A DNA stretch of 11,579 nucleotides from the NCBI GenBank assembly GCA_027382625.1, contig JAJKFJ010024843.1, positions 1-11,579 of the forward strand, given 5' to 3'. The position numbers were made by a program, and so were the translations under genes. This document shows, piece after piece, positions 1-11,579 of the stretch (position 1 is its first letter; each line of letters begins with the position of its first letter). The notes under the pieces were generated by a model. The model made no database searches, was not told the DNA's origin, and saw only the letters and a program-made list of their open reading frames with translations. This DNA comes from Tetmemena sp. SeJ-2015 (taxonomy: Eukaryota; Ciliophora; Spirotrichea; Sporadotrichida; Oxytrichidae).

Positions 1-700
1 CAGAAGTTCTTAATCTCCGAAGTTAACTTATCATATTTTATAAGTAAATAAAGCAAAAGTCTTAATCTCTCCAATCATCCCCAGAGCATATCCCCGTAGT
101 AAAAGCAAACTATGATATCCCTTCTGAGCCTATAGAAGAGTACCCAGAAGGGCTGAACTATAAAGAGCTTTATAAAGATTAACTAAAAAGACATTAGAAT
201 TTAATCTTAATGCTTATTAAAGATTATGGATTAAGCATTTCAAATGAATACCATCTGCCTGGCTCTAGTGACTTGAATTCATCCTCTGGACAAAAGCGAT
301 CAAAAATTGAACACATAATTTAATCACAAAGCGATACAGAGAAGGTCATAATATTTTATGAGAGCGGCAAATAGGAGCTAATTTTCAACAATGGAATCAG
401 AAAAGAAATTTGGCCAGACGGTTATGAAGTCATTTACTTCAAGAACAAAGATATAAAGCAAGTGTTTCCAGGAAGATATAAGATTGTTTACTATTAAATT
501 AACTCCCCCTCTTTTATTTCAAACGTAGTTAAAGAAAATAGGTTTACTGCGATCAAGAAATCACTGAAACTTAATACGAGACTATGGGAATATCGGTTTA
601 CCGATTTAAGGATAAGATTCAGAAAGTGCATAGTGATGGAAAAGTTGAGACAATTTATCCAAATGGAAAAGTTATAACAGAATATTAGCACTAAGAGTGA
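1..700 (+). CDS. CENPJ: CPAP/SAS-4-type protein, TCP10 C-terminal (G-box) domain, 5' partial
   Basis: CPAP/SAS-4 family proteins build centrioles and basal bodies; their C-terminal TCP10/G-box domain is a long single beta-sheet that binds STIL/Ana2. The frame is open from the window start (codons at 3, 6, 9...) using TAA/TAG as Gln. The first ~100 codons are low complexity. From about 310 the typical repeats appear: FYESGKQELIFNNGIRKEIW, then a PDG turn, then FKNKDIKQVFPG, and after an insert SDGKVETIYPNGKV. The stop is TGA at 698-700. A 56-bp insert (see the 493-548 entry) shifts the frame between KIVY and DQEITET; removing it restores the domain. The 5' end lies outside the window, so the N-terminus and start are unknown. 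The domain call is secure; orthology to CPAP rather than to another TCP10-domain protein is inferred. The TGA is directly followed by an ATG in the frame of the next gene. Confidence 0.8.
493..548 (+). other. IES in the CPAP-like gene, pointer GTTTACT
   Basis: GTTTACT occurs at 486-492 and 542-548. Deleting one copy plus the 49 bp between them joins ATT-GTT-TAC to TGC-GAT-CAA and restores the frame (shift of 56 = 2 mod 3). The same product would result from splicing a GT-AG intron 486-541, because the pointer begins with GT and the insert ends with AG. The exact 7-bp repeat favours an IES. An intron cannot be excluded from sequence alone. Confidence 0.7.
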
Positions 701-5176
<4,476 letters not shown>

Positions 5177-5384
5177 TCGAATAATCTGAAAGTATATATA
5201 GGATTGAAAAAGCATAATAAACCATTCATATGAAATCTATTGCCTTAAATTTAAGTACTTATGTTTAAATCTACTCTTGAGAGTAGTGATGTCCGAATAA
5301 ACTTAAAAGAAATTGATTATAAACTTACTCGAAGTTAAATTTATAAATATTAAAAGCAGAAGAATTTATCAATTTCTCCTATAA
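5177..5384. other. Spacer between ADCK1-like gene and LIS1
   Basis: This AT-rich stretch must hold the 3' flank of the ADCK1-like gene and the 5' flank of LIS1. If each has its own macronuclear chromosome it also holds two telomere-addition sites, but no such motif is recognisable. The only structure seen is a perfect 7-bp inverted repeat, CTACTCT at 5271-5277 and AGAGTAG at 5280-5286, with a 2-nt loop. No coding signal was found. Confidence 0.5.
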
Positions 5385-6817
5385 ATGGTAGGACTAACAT
5401 CGAAGCAGAAAGAAGAATTAAATAGCGCAATACATGAATACCTCGTTAAGAATCGATACTCATAAGCTGCGCAAATATTTGCTGAGGAAGCCGGCTTGCC
5501 CGATGATGATTCAGGACGCGGAAACAAGTCCTCTCTTTCAAGCACTGTGATTAAAGACGTCCTAGAGAAGAAATGGACATCTGTAGCAAAATTGAAGAAA
5601 CAGGTCATGGAGTTAGAACGATAGAATAAATAATTAAAAGAGGAAGGTGTATGCGAGAGATGTGGTGGAGGTACAAGCTAAATATAAGGCGGCTCTAGTG
5701 CAGTAGCGTCATCTGTAGGGGATGGTCTGCCTCGCTAGCCTGAAAAATATTCACTGTTTGGCCATAGGCAGAGAATAACTAAGGTCCAAATACATCCAAT
5801 CTATCAAGTGGTGGCTTCGTCAAGCGAGGATGGTTCCATCAAAATTTGGGACTATGAATAAGGAGAGCTAGAAACGACGATGAAGAGTCACACTGGCTGC
5901 GTTAATTACATATCCTTCCATCCAAATGGGAAATTTTTAGCTTCATGCGCCACAGATTAAACGATCAAACTGTGGGACCTTCAAACGCACTCAGTTTATA
6001 AAACACTCTAAGGACATGAACATGAAGTCTCCTGTGTAGAATATTTGCCCGGTGGGGACTAAATTGTTTCATGCTCTAGAGATAACACTATTAAGATTTG
6101 GGATACAGCCAGCGGATATTGCTAATAGACTATACCTGCTCACTCAGAGTGGATAAGAAAAGTAGCAATTAATACAAAGGGAAGTCTCCTGGCTTCTGCA
6201 AGCAAGGATGAATCTATCATTGTGTGGAACATGGAAAAATTAAAGACAGCCAAGAACGCGACTTAGTAACAGCAAGAGAGCATTATATCCGTTCTTAGAG
6301 AACACGAAAATTAAATAGACTGTATAGTGTGGGCGCCACCAGAATCTTCTTACTATTTATATCTTGCTTGACTATAGATAATGCAGATTATAATAAGAGT
6401 TTTCTACTATCATTACAATCCTCAAATAACGACGCCTAAGGAAATGGTGATTTGAGCCAATCACTAGCAACACCAGGATTTGCTGATTCATCGTAATAAC
6501 CCCTTGAAGAATCTAAAGATAGTTCAAGTTTATATTTTCTTAGTGCAAGCGGAGGAGGGACTGAGAAGATGACAACTAAGGAAAAAATCTAATAAATGAA
6601 ACTGAAGATGGCAGCTAAAAAGCGCAAAGAGGAGGGAGCACAACCAGAGGAAGAAAAGAAGTCGCAATAGAATTAAGTGGTGTTAAGTGATGAAGTGCAA
6701 AGAGATTATCTTGCATCAGCATCGAGGGACAAGACAATTAGGCTTTGGGAAGTGCGGAACAGCAGATGCGTAATTACTTTATAAGGCCATGATAATTGGG
6801 TCACTGATTTAGTATTC
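5385..6817 (+). CDS. PAFAH1B1: LIS1 (dynein regulator), C-terminal WD40 blades missing
   Basis: LIS1 binds the dynein motor with NudE/Nde1 and is needed for nuclear positioning and intraciliary or vesicle transport. ATG 5385 opens directly on the LisH motif ([20 protein letters not shown], residues ~10-29; FAEEAGLP follows). A coiled coil follows ([16 protein letters not shown], ~60-90), then WD40 blades starting [14 protein letters not shown]. Blade signatures include [32 protein letters not shown] and, after a ~110-residue Ser/Lys/Gln-rich insertion, KTIRLWEV. Reading is in frame 0 to 6343, then after a 17-bp IES in frame 2 to TDLVF ending 6817. There homology stops in mid-motif (LIS1 normally continues FHPxGK...SDDKxxRVW and one more blade). 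The missing ~80 codons are not found on either strand of this window, so they must lie on another MDS. The long insertion makes this protein larger than the 410-residue animal form. Confidence 0.93.
6344..6360 (+). other. 17-bp IES in LIS1, pointer ATCTT
   Basis: ATCTT occurs at 6344-6348 and 6361-6365. Deleting 17 bp restores the frame between WAPPES and [12 protein letters not shown], the inter-blade segment of LIS1, and bypasses the TGA at 6369-6371. There is no GT in the relevant stretch, so an intron is not possible. A second repeat, TACTAT (6351-6356 and 6405-6410), gives the wrong frame. Confidence 0.78.
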
Positions 6818-7277
6818 CAACTAAAAAGTTTGATCATTAAAAATAGTCTTTTAATATTTCAATTTGGACAAATTTTCAATAAAAAGCGTCTGAGAAGGAA
6901 AATGATAGCTAATAATTTTTGAGATATTTAGCAATGAGGGCGAGTTATTATATAAATAAATTTTGCGATTGATTGGATATTCTCACAAGCATATTAAGGC
7001 CTCACAATTATATAATGATGATAGGACTCTGAGTAGAAGAATCTGATGATAGAAATTGAGATTGATGGGAAGATATCGAGACTAAAGATAAGACAAGCAA
7101 GGATATGGGCATAATCTTTTATACTGCAAATAAATAAGACCTAGAGAGCTAAGGGCGCATTCACTAGTCATATGCTTTTAGCTTCTCCAGGCCCTACTAG
7201 CGCAAACAGTGAGTCGTTCTCCCTCACTGAAGTGCTTCAATATTTTCATAGGGTTACCCTCAGCCTGGTGCTGGTGC
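6818..7277. other. Unassigned stretch after truncated LIS1 and beyond the cofilin stop
   Basis: 460 bp. It must contain the LIS1 MDS end near 6818-6825 and the cofilin 3' flank. 6840-7010 is AT-rich and looks non-coding. From about 7018 to 7200 purine-rich sequence gives several open frames under the ciliate code (for example a + frame with IEIDGKISRLKI, and another with WEDIETKDKTSKDM). None extends far, matches a family I recognise, or supplies the missing LIS1 blades. It could hold fragments of an MDS from another locus. Confidence 0.35.
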
Positions 7278-7846
7278 TCAGTGCTTGAAGTATCTGATGA
7301 AGCTATCTACATCCAAGTCGTTCCAGTCGTTGACTTGAACTTCCTTGTGGAAAGGCTGGACCTTCTTTCTGACTGCGTCCTTAGATGTAGCATACACGAA
7401 CTTGGTATTTGAGTGGCAGACATCGGGCACGTACAATATAAACACGATCTTTGACTCATGGTTGCCAGCTGAGCCTGTGAACTCAATCTCGAACAGGGCG
7501 TATCTAAATTTAATCAGTAAGACAATTGCTCATAGTTTCCAAAGAGAGCGTGCTAGATAAACTTAGTTAATAATTCTATTAAAAAGTTTCTATAAAACTT
7601 AAGTTTGCAGAATAGATCTAAGTTCTTTCATCTCAGAGGTGGTTGGGAATCTTACCTGGGCTGATCCTGTGGCATGGCCTCCTTGAAATTGTCGAAGGTA
7701 GCGTCTCTGGCTCCAATTTAGTCAATAACAACAGTGGTGTTGTCGTCGCTCACTCTTAAAATCATAAATCTGTGCTCTCTTTTCATTCTCAGTTTGTTAT
7801 ATTCCTCGAGAATATCGTCAGCTATCAGAAGACCAGAGTTCATCAT
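7278..7846 (-). CDS. ADF/cofilin family actin-depolymerising factor
   Basis: ADF/cofilin severs and depolymerises actin filaments. Start ATG 7846-7844 (MMNSGLLIADD, the usual short ADF start with an MxSG motif); 7843 is an alternative first Met. An in-frame ATG at 7948 gives 34 unconserved residues and was not chosen. Exon 1 ends QDQPR at 7656. The intron is GTAAGA...TTTAG, 7655-7504, 152 nt. Exon 2 begins YALFEIEFTG and ends RYFKH, TGA 7280-7278. The product is 138 residues, typical for the family. Conserved segments include YRF-like HRFMILRV, ARDATFDNF, the KIVFILYVPD strand, and the long actin-binding helix region TKFVYATSKDAVRKK. The intron is longer than its neighbours and has a repeat pair suggesting an IES. 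The gene is divergent from dUTPase, with a 206-bp shared upstream region. Confidence 0.92.
7540..7590 (-). other. Candidate IES inside the cofilin intron, repeat AGTTTC
   Basis: AGTTTC occurs at 7534-7539 and 7585-7590, 51 bp apart, within the 152-nt intron. Removal would give a 101-nt intron with the same splice sites. There is no coding frame to confirm it. Confidence 0.3.
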
Positions 7847-8052
7847 CCTTGGAAATTTATTTATCTTAAAATTATTAATTAAGAAATTAGCGCTATATAA
7901 ATTAATCTCACATATCTTTTTAAGAATGTTCGATGCCTCCTCACTCACTCAATGAGATATGTGAGAGTGAAAGAGTGAAGTTTAAGTTAGAGTGAATTAG
8001 GTTAGATGCAATTATAATTCTGAATTCGCGGAAAATTTACACTACTTATTTA
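7847..8052. promoter_or_regulatory. Divergent cofilin/dUTPase upstream region with 12-bp inverted repeat
   Basis: This AT-rich region between two divergently read genes contains a perfect inverted repeat: TCTCACATATCT at 7906-7917 and AGATATGTGAGA at 7955-7966, 37 bp apart. The right arm is flanked by GAGTGA-type repeats (7941-7993). It presumably holds both promoters and, if the genes go to separate macronuclear chromosomes, two fragmentation sites. I cannot point to a defined promoter element. Confidence 0.4.
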
Positions 8053-8587
8053 ATGGAGTCCACTTCTCAAGCCTAAGAATCATTCTTGCCCAAACTCAGA
8101 GTCAAGAAACTCGATCCAAAGGCCTTCATTCCAGCAAAAGGTAGTGAACATGCCGCAGGGTATGACCTCTTTTCAATTGAAGATACCTCAGTACCAGCAA
8201 AGGGAAAGAAACTCATCTCAACTGGAATCGCTATGCAAATCCCTATTGGCAATTACGGAAGAATCGCGCCTAGATCTGGCCTCGCAGCAAAGAATTTCAT
8301 TGATGTCGGAGCTGGAGTAATTGATGCTGACTACAGAGGGGAAGTAAAGGTGCTACTCTTCAACTTCGCAGATACTGACTTCTAGATTAATGTGGGAGAC
8401 AGAGTGGCTCAACTAATTATCGAAAAGTAAAGCCAAATGAGAATTTATCTTCTATTATACCTGCCTTTAATTAGTTTACACAAGGACTGAGGTTGAGGAG
8501 ACTGACGATTTGGACTCAAGTGTGAGAGGAGAGGGAGGTTTTGGTTCAACTGGTGTTAAACTCGATGCCTAGTCTGCACAGCAGTGA
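8053..8587 (+). CDS. DUT: dUTPase (deoxyuridine triphosphate nucleotidohydrolase)
   Basis: Hydrolyses dUTP to dUMP and pyrophosphate, keeping uracil out of DNA and feeding dTMP synthesis; trimeric family. ATG 8053 is followed by a short MESTSQAQ leader, then LPKLRVKKL. All five motifs are present: [33 protein letters not shown] (catalytic Asp and Tyr), [23 protein letters not shown] 49-bp insert (8428-8476) separates motif IV from [15 protein letters not shown]. Removing it gives 161 residues, a normal length, ending at TGA 8585-8587. Read without removal, the protein would stop before motif V, the P-loop-like lid needed for catalysis. Codons TAA/TAG appear as Gln in the leader (8074-8076) and the tail. 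Confidence 0.95.
8428..8476 (+). other. IES in dUTPase between motifs IV and V, pointer TA
   Basis: The upstream frame (codons at 1 mod 3) and downstream frame (2 mod 3) require a deletion of length 1 mod 3. TA at 8428-8429 and 8477-8478 gives 49 bp and the join [12 protein letters not shown], exactly the spacing seen in other dUTPases. Alternatives: pointer TAA (8428-8430/8468-8470, three residues longer) or a GT-AG intron 8427-8484 (three residues shorter). An interruption is certain; its exact edges are not. Confidence 0.7.
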
Positions 8588-9473
8588 TATGATGATAGAT
8601 ATGTGTATATCTTTTAATTATCTGATTACACTATTTTCTCTTAAAGACACAGAATCTTATAATCTTAAGATAAAGTATAATCTATAGTGGATCAGTTATA
8701 TATCTATATATATTTCTACAGGCAGAATTTACGAAAATTGATCAATAAATTGAACATCCATGGCCTGGACCGCAGTAGCCAGGATTTTCTTTACTCATTT
8801 TATTTCTCTTCCTTGCAATACTTTCTCGATTCGACAGTAAGCTACTTCTACTGTTGTTTAAGAATTTAACCTCTGGGGAGTTCATAGTAATGATAAATAA
8901 ATGATGTTAATCAAGGCTTGTAAGAATAAGATCAAAGCCCAATTCTTAATTAGAGATGCGAATAAAGCTATAATAAATCAAGATCAGAGATTGGCTAATA
9001 GAGTTTATAAATAATATTGATTGGCGTTTAATATAATGATCAGAGCTCTAATTAAAACTCTAATTTTTAATTGGATTTCTCTGTAAGATCAGTGTAAACC
9101 AATGGCATGTCTAAATTTAATTAAAACCTAATATTTTCCTATTTAATAATTAAAAATTATCACCCCTTACTTTTCTTTTGAAACCTGATAATATTCTTCT
9201 TGACTTGAACCTTCTACTTAAAAGAAAATAAATTCTTGTTCTTATAACTCACTATTCACTTCACTTATTTATCTTTAGAAAAGTTGTGATTTTATAAAGT
9301 CTTTACTCCTTTTTAATATTCTATTTCTTCATTTGAATCAGTATTAACAAATGGCAGAATGATACGGAAATTATTATAAAATCTTAAAAAAGAACTTTTC
9401 TTTCAGAATTAAAAATACCAGAATTAGTAGAGACCCTGAATTTATTATATTATTTCTTTTATAGGTAAACTTC
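8588..9473. other. AT-rich intergenic stretch, mostly without coding signal
   Basis: About 890 bp separate the dUTPase stop from the possible end of the FYVE gene. Apart from the small minus-strand ORF at 8742-8885, which is GC-richer than its surroundings, the sequence is AT-rich with many short homopolymer runs and no recognisable protein. It must include the 3' flanks of both genes and could be partly micronucleus-limited DNA. No telomeric repeat, transposase fragment or tRNA was seen. Confidence 0.5.
8742..8885 (-). CDS. Small orphan ORF, 47 codons
   Basis: ATG 8885-8883 to TGA 8744-8742. The product begins MNSPEVKFLNNSRSSLL, has a basic middle (ARKRNKMSK), and ends in a Gly/Cys segment, YCGPGHGCSIY. 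The ORF uses ordinary codons with no TAA or TAG. It stands out from the AT-rich surroundings by its base composition, which suggests coding. It may be a complete small protein or the last MDS of a longer gene whose other parts lie elsewhere. I do not recognise a family. The opposite strand is also open, but its translation is Tyr/Phe/Ile-rich and unlike a protein. Confidence 0.4.
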   Translation of the reverse strand: MNSPEVKFLNNSRSSLLSNRESIARKRNKMSKENPGYCGPGHGCSIY

Positions 9474-11033
9474 TCAAAATTTAGATGAAATTTTCTCTTA
9501 TAATCTTTCTGTTTACAAGCATATCAAAGGAGAAATCATTCTTCCAAACAGATAATTTAAGAAGCTATGAAAATTTTATATTTTAACAATCATATAAATT
9601 TTAACATGTTTTATAATTATAATTGTTGAAGCGTTATTTCCCTGAGAAGCTCTTGCACTCTTTCTCTTCTTTATAGATTTATCTTCCTTTTCTTTATTAT
9701 CTTGGTTAACACTTTATCTTGTGGATGCTACTACTGCTTCTACCACTTTTTGTGAGAAGCTAGAACTGCTATTCATAGACTGCTAATTATTTGCTTGAGG
9801 TTTAATTTGCTATTGAGAAGGCTGGTTGCCGTGCTTAGTGTACTTTTTAATAGCCTCTTTTATTTTTCTGTTCTCTATTTCTATTTATTGTAGCTAGGCT
9901 TCAACCCTCAAGATTTCACTTAAGATAGTGTCTATATCCTAGTTAAGAGTCACAACGGTTTCTTATACTTCTAGCTTTTCACTATTCAAGGTCTCTATTT
10001 TGCAAAAGAGCTCTTTATTCTCTTCTCTCATCTTAAATGCATCTTCTTATTTGCATTTCTTCTCTAAAATAATTTTTTTAACATATTAATATAGTATATG
10101 CTTTATAAGAAATATTCTCTTTCTTAATAATCTTTCTCTCAGCTTTTACTTAGTCCTTTTCGTTTTAAATTTGAAGTTAAAAACTTTCAAAATCTCTGTC
10201 ATGTTCTTTGCATTCAAAATAATATAATGAGAAACTATAAAAAAGGAAATGAAAAATTAAAAATATTTAAAATAATTCAGAGTCTTTGAGAGTAAGCTGA
10301 TTTTATAGCCCCTGGATATTATCTCCATAGATTTCAATTTACTCTGTTGAGGCTTGGACCATAGTCTTAATATAAAACTTCCTATCACAAATTTTACAAA
10401 TAGGCCCTCTTCTTTCTATATTTTTGGGAAATGGTCTTTTCTTTACTAGACAGTTATTGCAAAACACATCCCCACAAAATTCACTACAAAAAGAGTAAGC
10501 TTTTAAGTTATACCAGATATGAATAGTTCATTTAAGACATACAACAGATATTTGAGTTACTTACCAGAAATGCGCTACCTTAATATTCTTGATTTATGAA
10601 TCACAGCATAGGCAAGTTTATCCCTCTTTAAATCTTAGCGGGTCCACAGGCCCTGTCAGGTGGAAAATATTATCATAGGGACCCTCGAAAGGAAACTTTT
10701 TTCCGTCTATCTTGAAGTACTTGGATTCATCTATCATCGCTTTGATTTATTCCACTCCTTTCTTAGGGGACGAAGTCTTCCCATATTGGCTCTTAGACTG
10801 CTACTCCTAGACACTAAGATCGAAAGCACGATCGAAGTCGTCACCATCCAGCTGCAGCAAATGCTTCAAGCCTTTGTAGGCTTATTCTTTGGGCGACATA
10901 CTCATCGAACCAACTATAGTTGTATGAGTCAAGCTTTGTTTATGATTTAAGATTGAAAGTAAGTACCTTTAAAGTTCTTGGAGGACATAGATTTTGAAAG
11001 ACTAGCTGTAGAATTCTATCGCTTTGCTTCCAT
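9474..11033 (-). CDS. FYVE-like zinc-finger, coiled-coil protein
   Basis: FYVE-type fingers bind two zinc ions and commonly PI3P on endosomes. Start ATG 11033-11031 (MEAKRQNSTASLSKSM). Introns: 10966-10914 (GTACTT...TATAG) and 10564-10484 (GTAAGT...TTGTAG). The N-terminal ~115 residues are Ser/Lys/Gln-rich with a conserved-looking FEGPYDNIFHLTGPVDP. The finger runs CLCC...AHFCEFCGDVFCNNC...PICKIC, about residues 120-175, an eight-Cys FYVE-like pattern lacking the classical R(R/K)HHCR. It is therefore FYVE-related rather than a certain PI3P binder. A coiled coil (~190-310) follows, then a Ser/Gln/Lys-rich tail (KKRKSARASQGNN). Two IESs interrupt the coiled coil. The TGA at 9476-9474 is reached through an AT-rich, hydrophobic stretch after ~9625 that looks non-coding. 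The true C-terminus may be near 9625, with the stop hidden by an unresolved IES. Confidence 0.82.
10060..10114 (-). other. IES in the coiled coil of the FYVE-like gene, pointer TTCTCT
   Basis: TTCTCT (AGAGAA on the coding strand) occurs at 10060-10065 and 10115-10120. Removing 55 bp corrects a frame shift and joins AERKIIKKE to KKCKQEDAFKMREENKEL, keeping the charged heptad pattern. The excised stretch is AT-rich and encodes nothing plausible. Confidence 0.82.
10212..10274 (-). other. IES in the FYVE-like gene after the finger, pointer ATTCA
   Basis: ATTCA (TGAAT on the coding strand) occurs at 10212-10216 and 10275-10279. Removal of 63 bp joins LTLKDSE to CKEHDRDFESF. It deletes a run of Phe/Leu/Ile/Tyr codons that would otherwise look like a membrane segment inside a coiled coil. 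The insert is in frame and has no TGA, so it would be mistaken for coding sequence. Confidence 0.8.
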
Positions 11034-11260
11034 TGCTTTTACTCTGTTTTAATAAGCCTTAGATTATAAAAGCGATATAAGGATAGACTAATATTATCAT
11101 CATTTTCTCTTATTATAATATAATCTAGCCGTAATTATAAACTAACAAAACATGCTATCTAAAGCGCATAAAACTAAAATTATCATCAAAGAAGCTCAAA
11201 AGCTTATCTATAATAAATCATTATAATATTTTATTTAATTTTATCACTACCAGGTTATTT
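11034..11260. promoter_or_regulatory. Divergent upstream region between FYVE-like gene and the last gene
   Basis: AT-rich region between a minus-strand start at 11033 and a plus-strand gene. An ATG at 11152 opens a short frame (MLSKAHKTKIIIKEAQ) that is not in the frame of the convincing coding sequence beyond 11261. It could be the true start, joined through an intron or IES. The repeat TAAAATTA at 11175-11182 and 11267-11274 is one candidate pointer, but it gives a less convincing frame. No defined promoter element was seen. Confidence 0.35.
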
Positions 11261-11579
11261 TCAGAATAAAATTAGCAACAAAGTAATACGAAATATGAAG
11301 ACGTATTCTCGCAGTCCAATTACTAGCAAGGCCCAAGGCCTGGAGATAAGAAAATAGTTGAGAGTGATGAAAAAGAAAACGTATATTCTAGTGCCTTCAC
11401 TGATCCTAAATTTGACAGAAAAGAATTCTAGAGACAGTTTGATATCATGAAGCCACCTACTAATGAGAACTTTGACAAAAAGTAAGCCAATATTATTTAA
11501 ACTTACTAAAGATATCTATAGAATGAAGATCTATGGATTGGCTGATGGTTAATTTCTTGTGAATCACTATTGGATCTAA
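11261..11579 (+). CDS. Unidentified protein, 5' end unresolved, 3' end outside window
   Basis: The coding frame (codons at 2 mod 3) is convincing from about 11276: a Gln/Asn-rich beginning with TAA and TAG as Gln, then an acidic segment KKIVESDEKENVYSSAFTDP, then FDRKEFQRQFDIMKPPTNEN and a Gln-rich QTYQRYLQNEDL. I do not recognise the family. The start is unclear: ATG 11152 is in another frame, and a 22-nt GT-AG intron (11254-11275) would connect them, which is shorter than the other introns here. The frame meets TGA at 11543-11545, but a GATCTA repeat just before and at the window edge suggests that stop lies in an IES and the gene continues. Confidence 0.55.
11534..11578 (+). other. Candidate IES at the window edge, repeat GATCTA
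   Basis: GATCTA occurs at 11528-11533, in frame as GAT-CTA after QNE, and again at 11573-11578, one base before the window ends. Deleting 45 bp would remove the TGA at 11543-11545 and keep the frame. The continuing MDS is not visible, so this remains a candidate. Confidence 0.45.

Noticed and set aside
494..691. 65-codon minus-strand ORF opposite the CPAP-like domain
   Set aside because: It is antisense to the conserved TCP10 domain and spans the IES; its translation is Phe/Leu/Ser-rich with no recognisable features.
6351..6410. TACTAT repeat pair as the LIS1 pointer
   Set aside because: Deletion of 54 bp does not change the frame and leads to a TGA within about 14 codons; ATCTT (17 bp) restores LIS1.
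7018..7287. Possible small GTPase fragment (IDGKISRLKI followed by IW)
   Set aside because: There is no P-loop, no WDTAGQ without invoking two ad hoc deletions, and no NKxD; the resemblance is too weak.
7209..7560. Plus-strand ORFs of 67 and 71 codons
   Set aside because: They are antisense to cofilin exon 2 and its intron; the minus strand carries the conserved ADF sequence.
8414..8473. TAATTA repeat pair (54 bp apart) as the dUTPase pointer
   Set aside because: A deletion divisible by three cannot reconcile the two frames and would remove IIEK of motif IV.
9161..9172. CACCCC run as a telomere (C4A4) remnant
   Set aside because: It is a single short C run without A4 repeats and not evidence of a telomere.
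10660..10950. 96-codon plus-strand ORF
   Set aside because: It is antisense to exon 2 of the FYVE-like gene.

Overview
This window looks like micronuclear (germline) DNA of a spirotrichous ciliate of the Oxytricha/Stylonychia/Tetmemena type. Two observations support this. First, every recognisable gene reads through TAA and TAG as glutamine and stops only at TGA. Second, the reading frames are broken not only by short GT-AG introns but also by 17-63 bp AT-rich inserts that lack splice sites and are bounded by 2-7 bp direct repeats. Deleting an insert with one repeat copy restores the frame and the conserved protein. That is the MDS/pointer/IES architecture (macronuclear-destined segments, pointers, internal eliminated sequences). 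The species cannot be named from the sequence.

Layout: (1) <1-700 +, the C-terminal TCP10/G-box domain of a CPAP/SAS-4-type centriole protein with one IES. (2) 701-5176 +, an ADCK1-type ABC1/UbiB kinase with four introns. Its first intron is split by a 2.86 kb IES (1023-3881) bounded by an 11-bp pointer. (3) Inside that IES, on the opposite strand (3714-1149), lies a complete SNF1/AMPK alpha-subunit gene that itself carries at least five IESs and two introns: a gene within an IES within an intron ('Russian doll'). (4) 5385-6817 +, LIS1, with a 17-bp IES and lacking the last WD40 blades. (5) 7846-7278 -, ADF/cofilin. (6) 8053-8587 +, dUTPase with one IES. (7) 8885-8742 -, a 47-codon orphan ORF. 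(8) 11033-9474 -, a FYVE-like zinc finger plus coiled-coil protein with two IESs. (9) about 11261->11579 +, the start of an unidentified gene that may run into another IES at the window edge.

The genes are functionally unrelated (centriole assembly, mitochondrial kinase-like protein, energy sensing, dynein regulation, actin turnover, nucleotide hygiene, membrane/phosphoinositide binding). This fits a germline in which each locus is destined for its own small macronuclear chromosome, so adjacency does not imply an operon. After removing the proposed IESs and introns, the coding lengths of AMPK (708 codons), the ADCK1-like gene (471 from ATG 701), LIS1 (472 to the break), cofilin (139), dUTPase (162) and the FYVE gene (436) are all whole numbers of codons. 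This is an internal check on the models. No tRNA, rRNA, CRISPR array, transposon or telomeric C4A4 repeat was seen.
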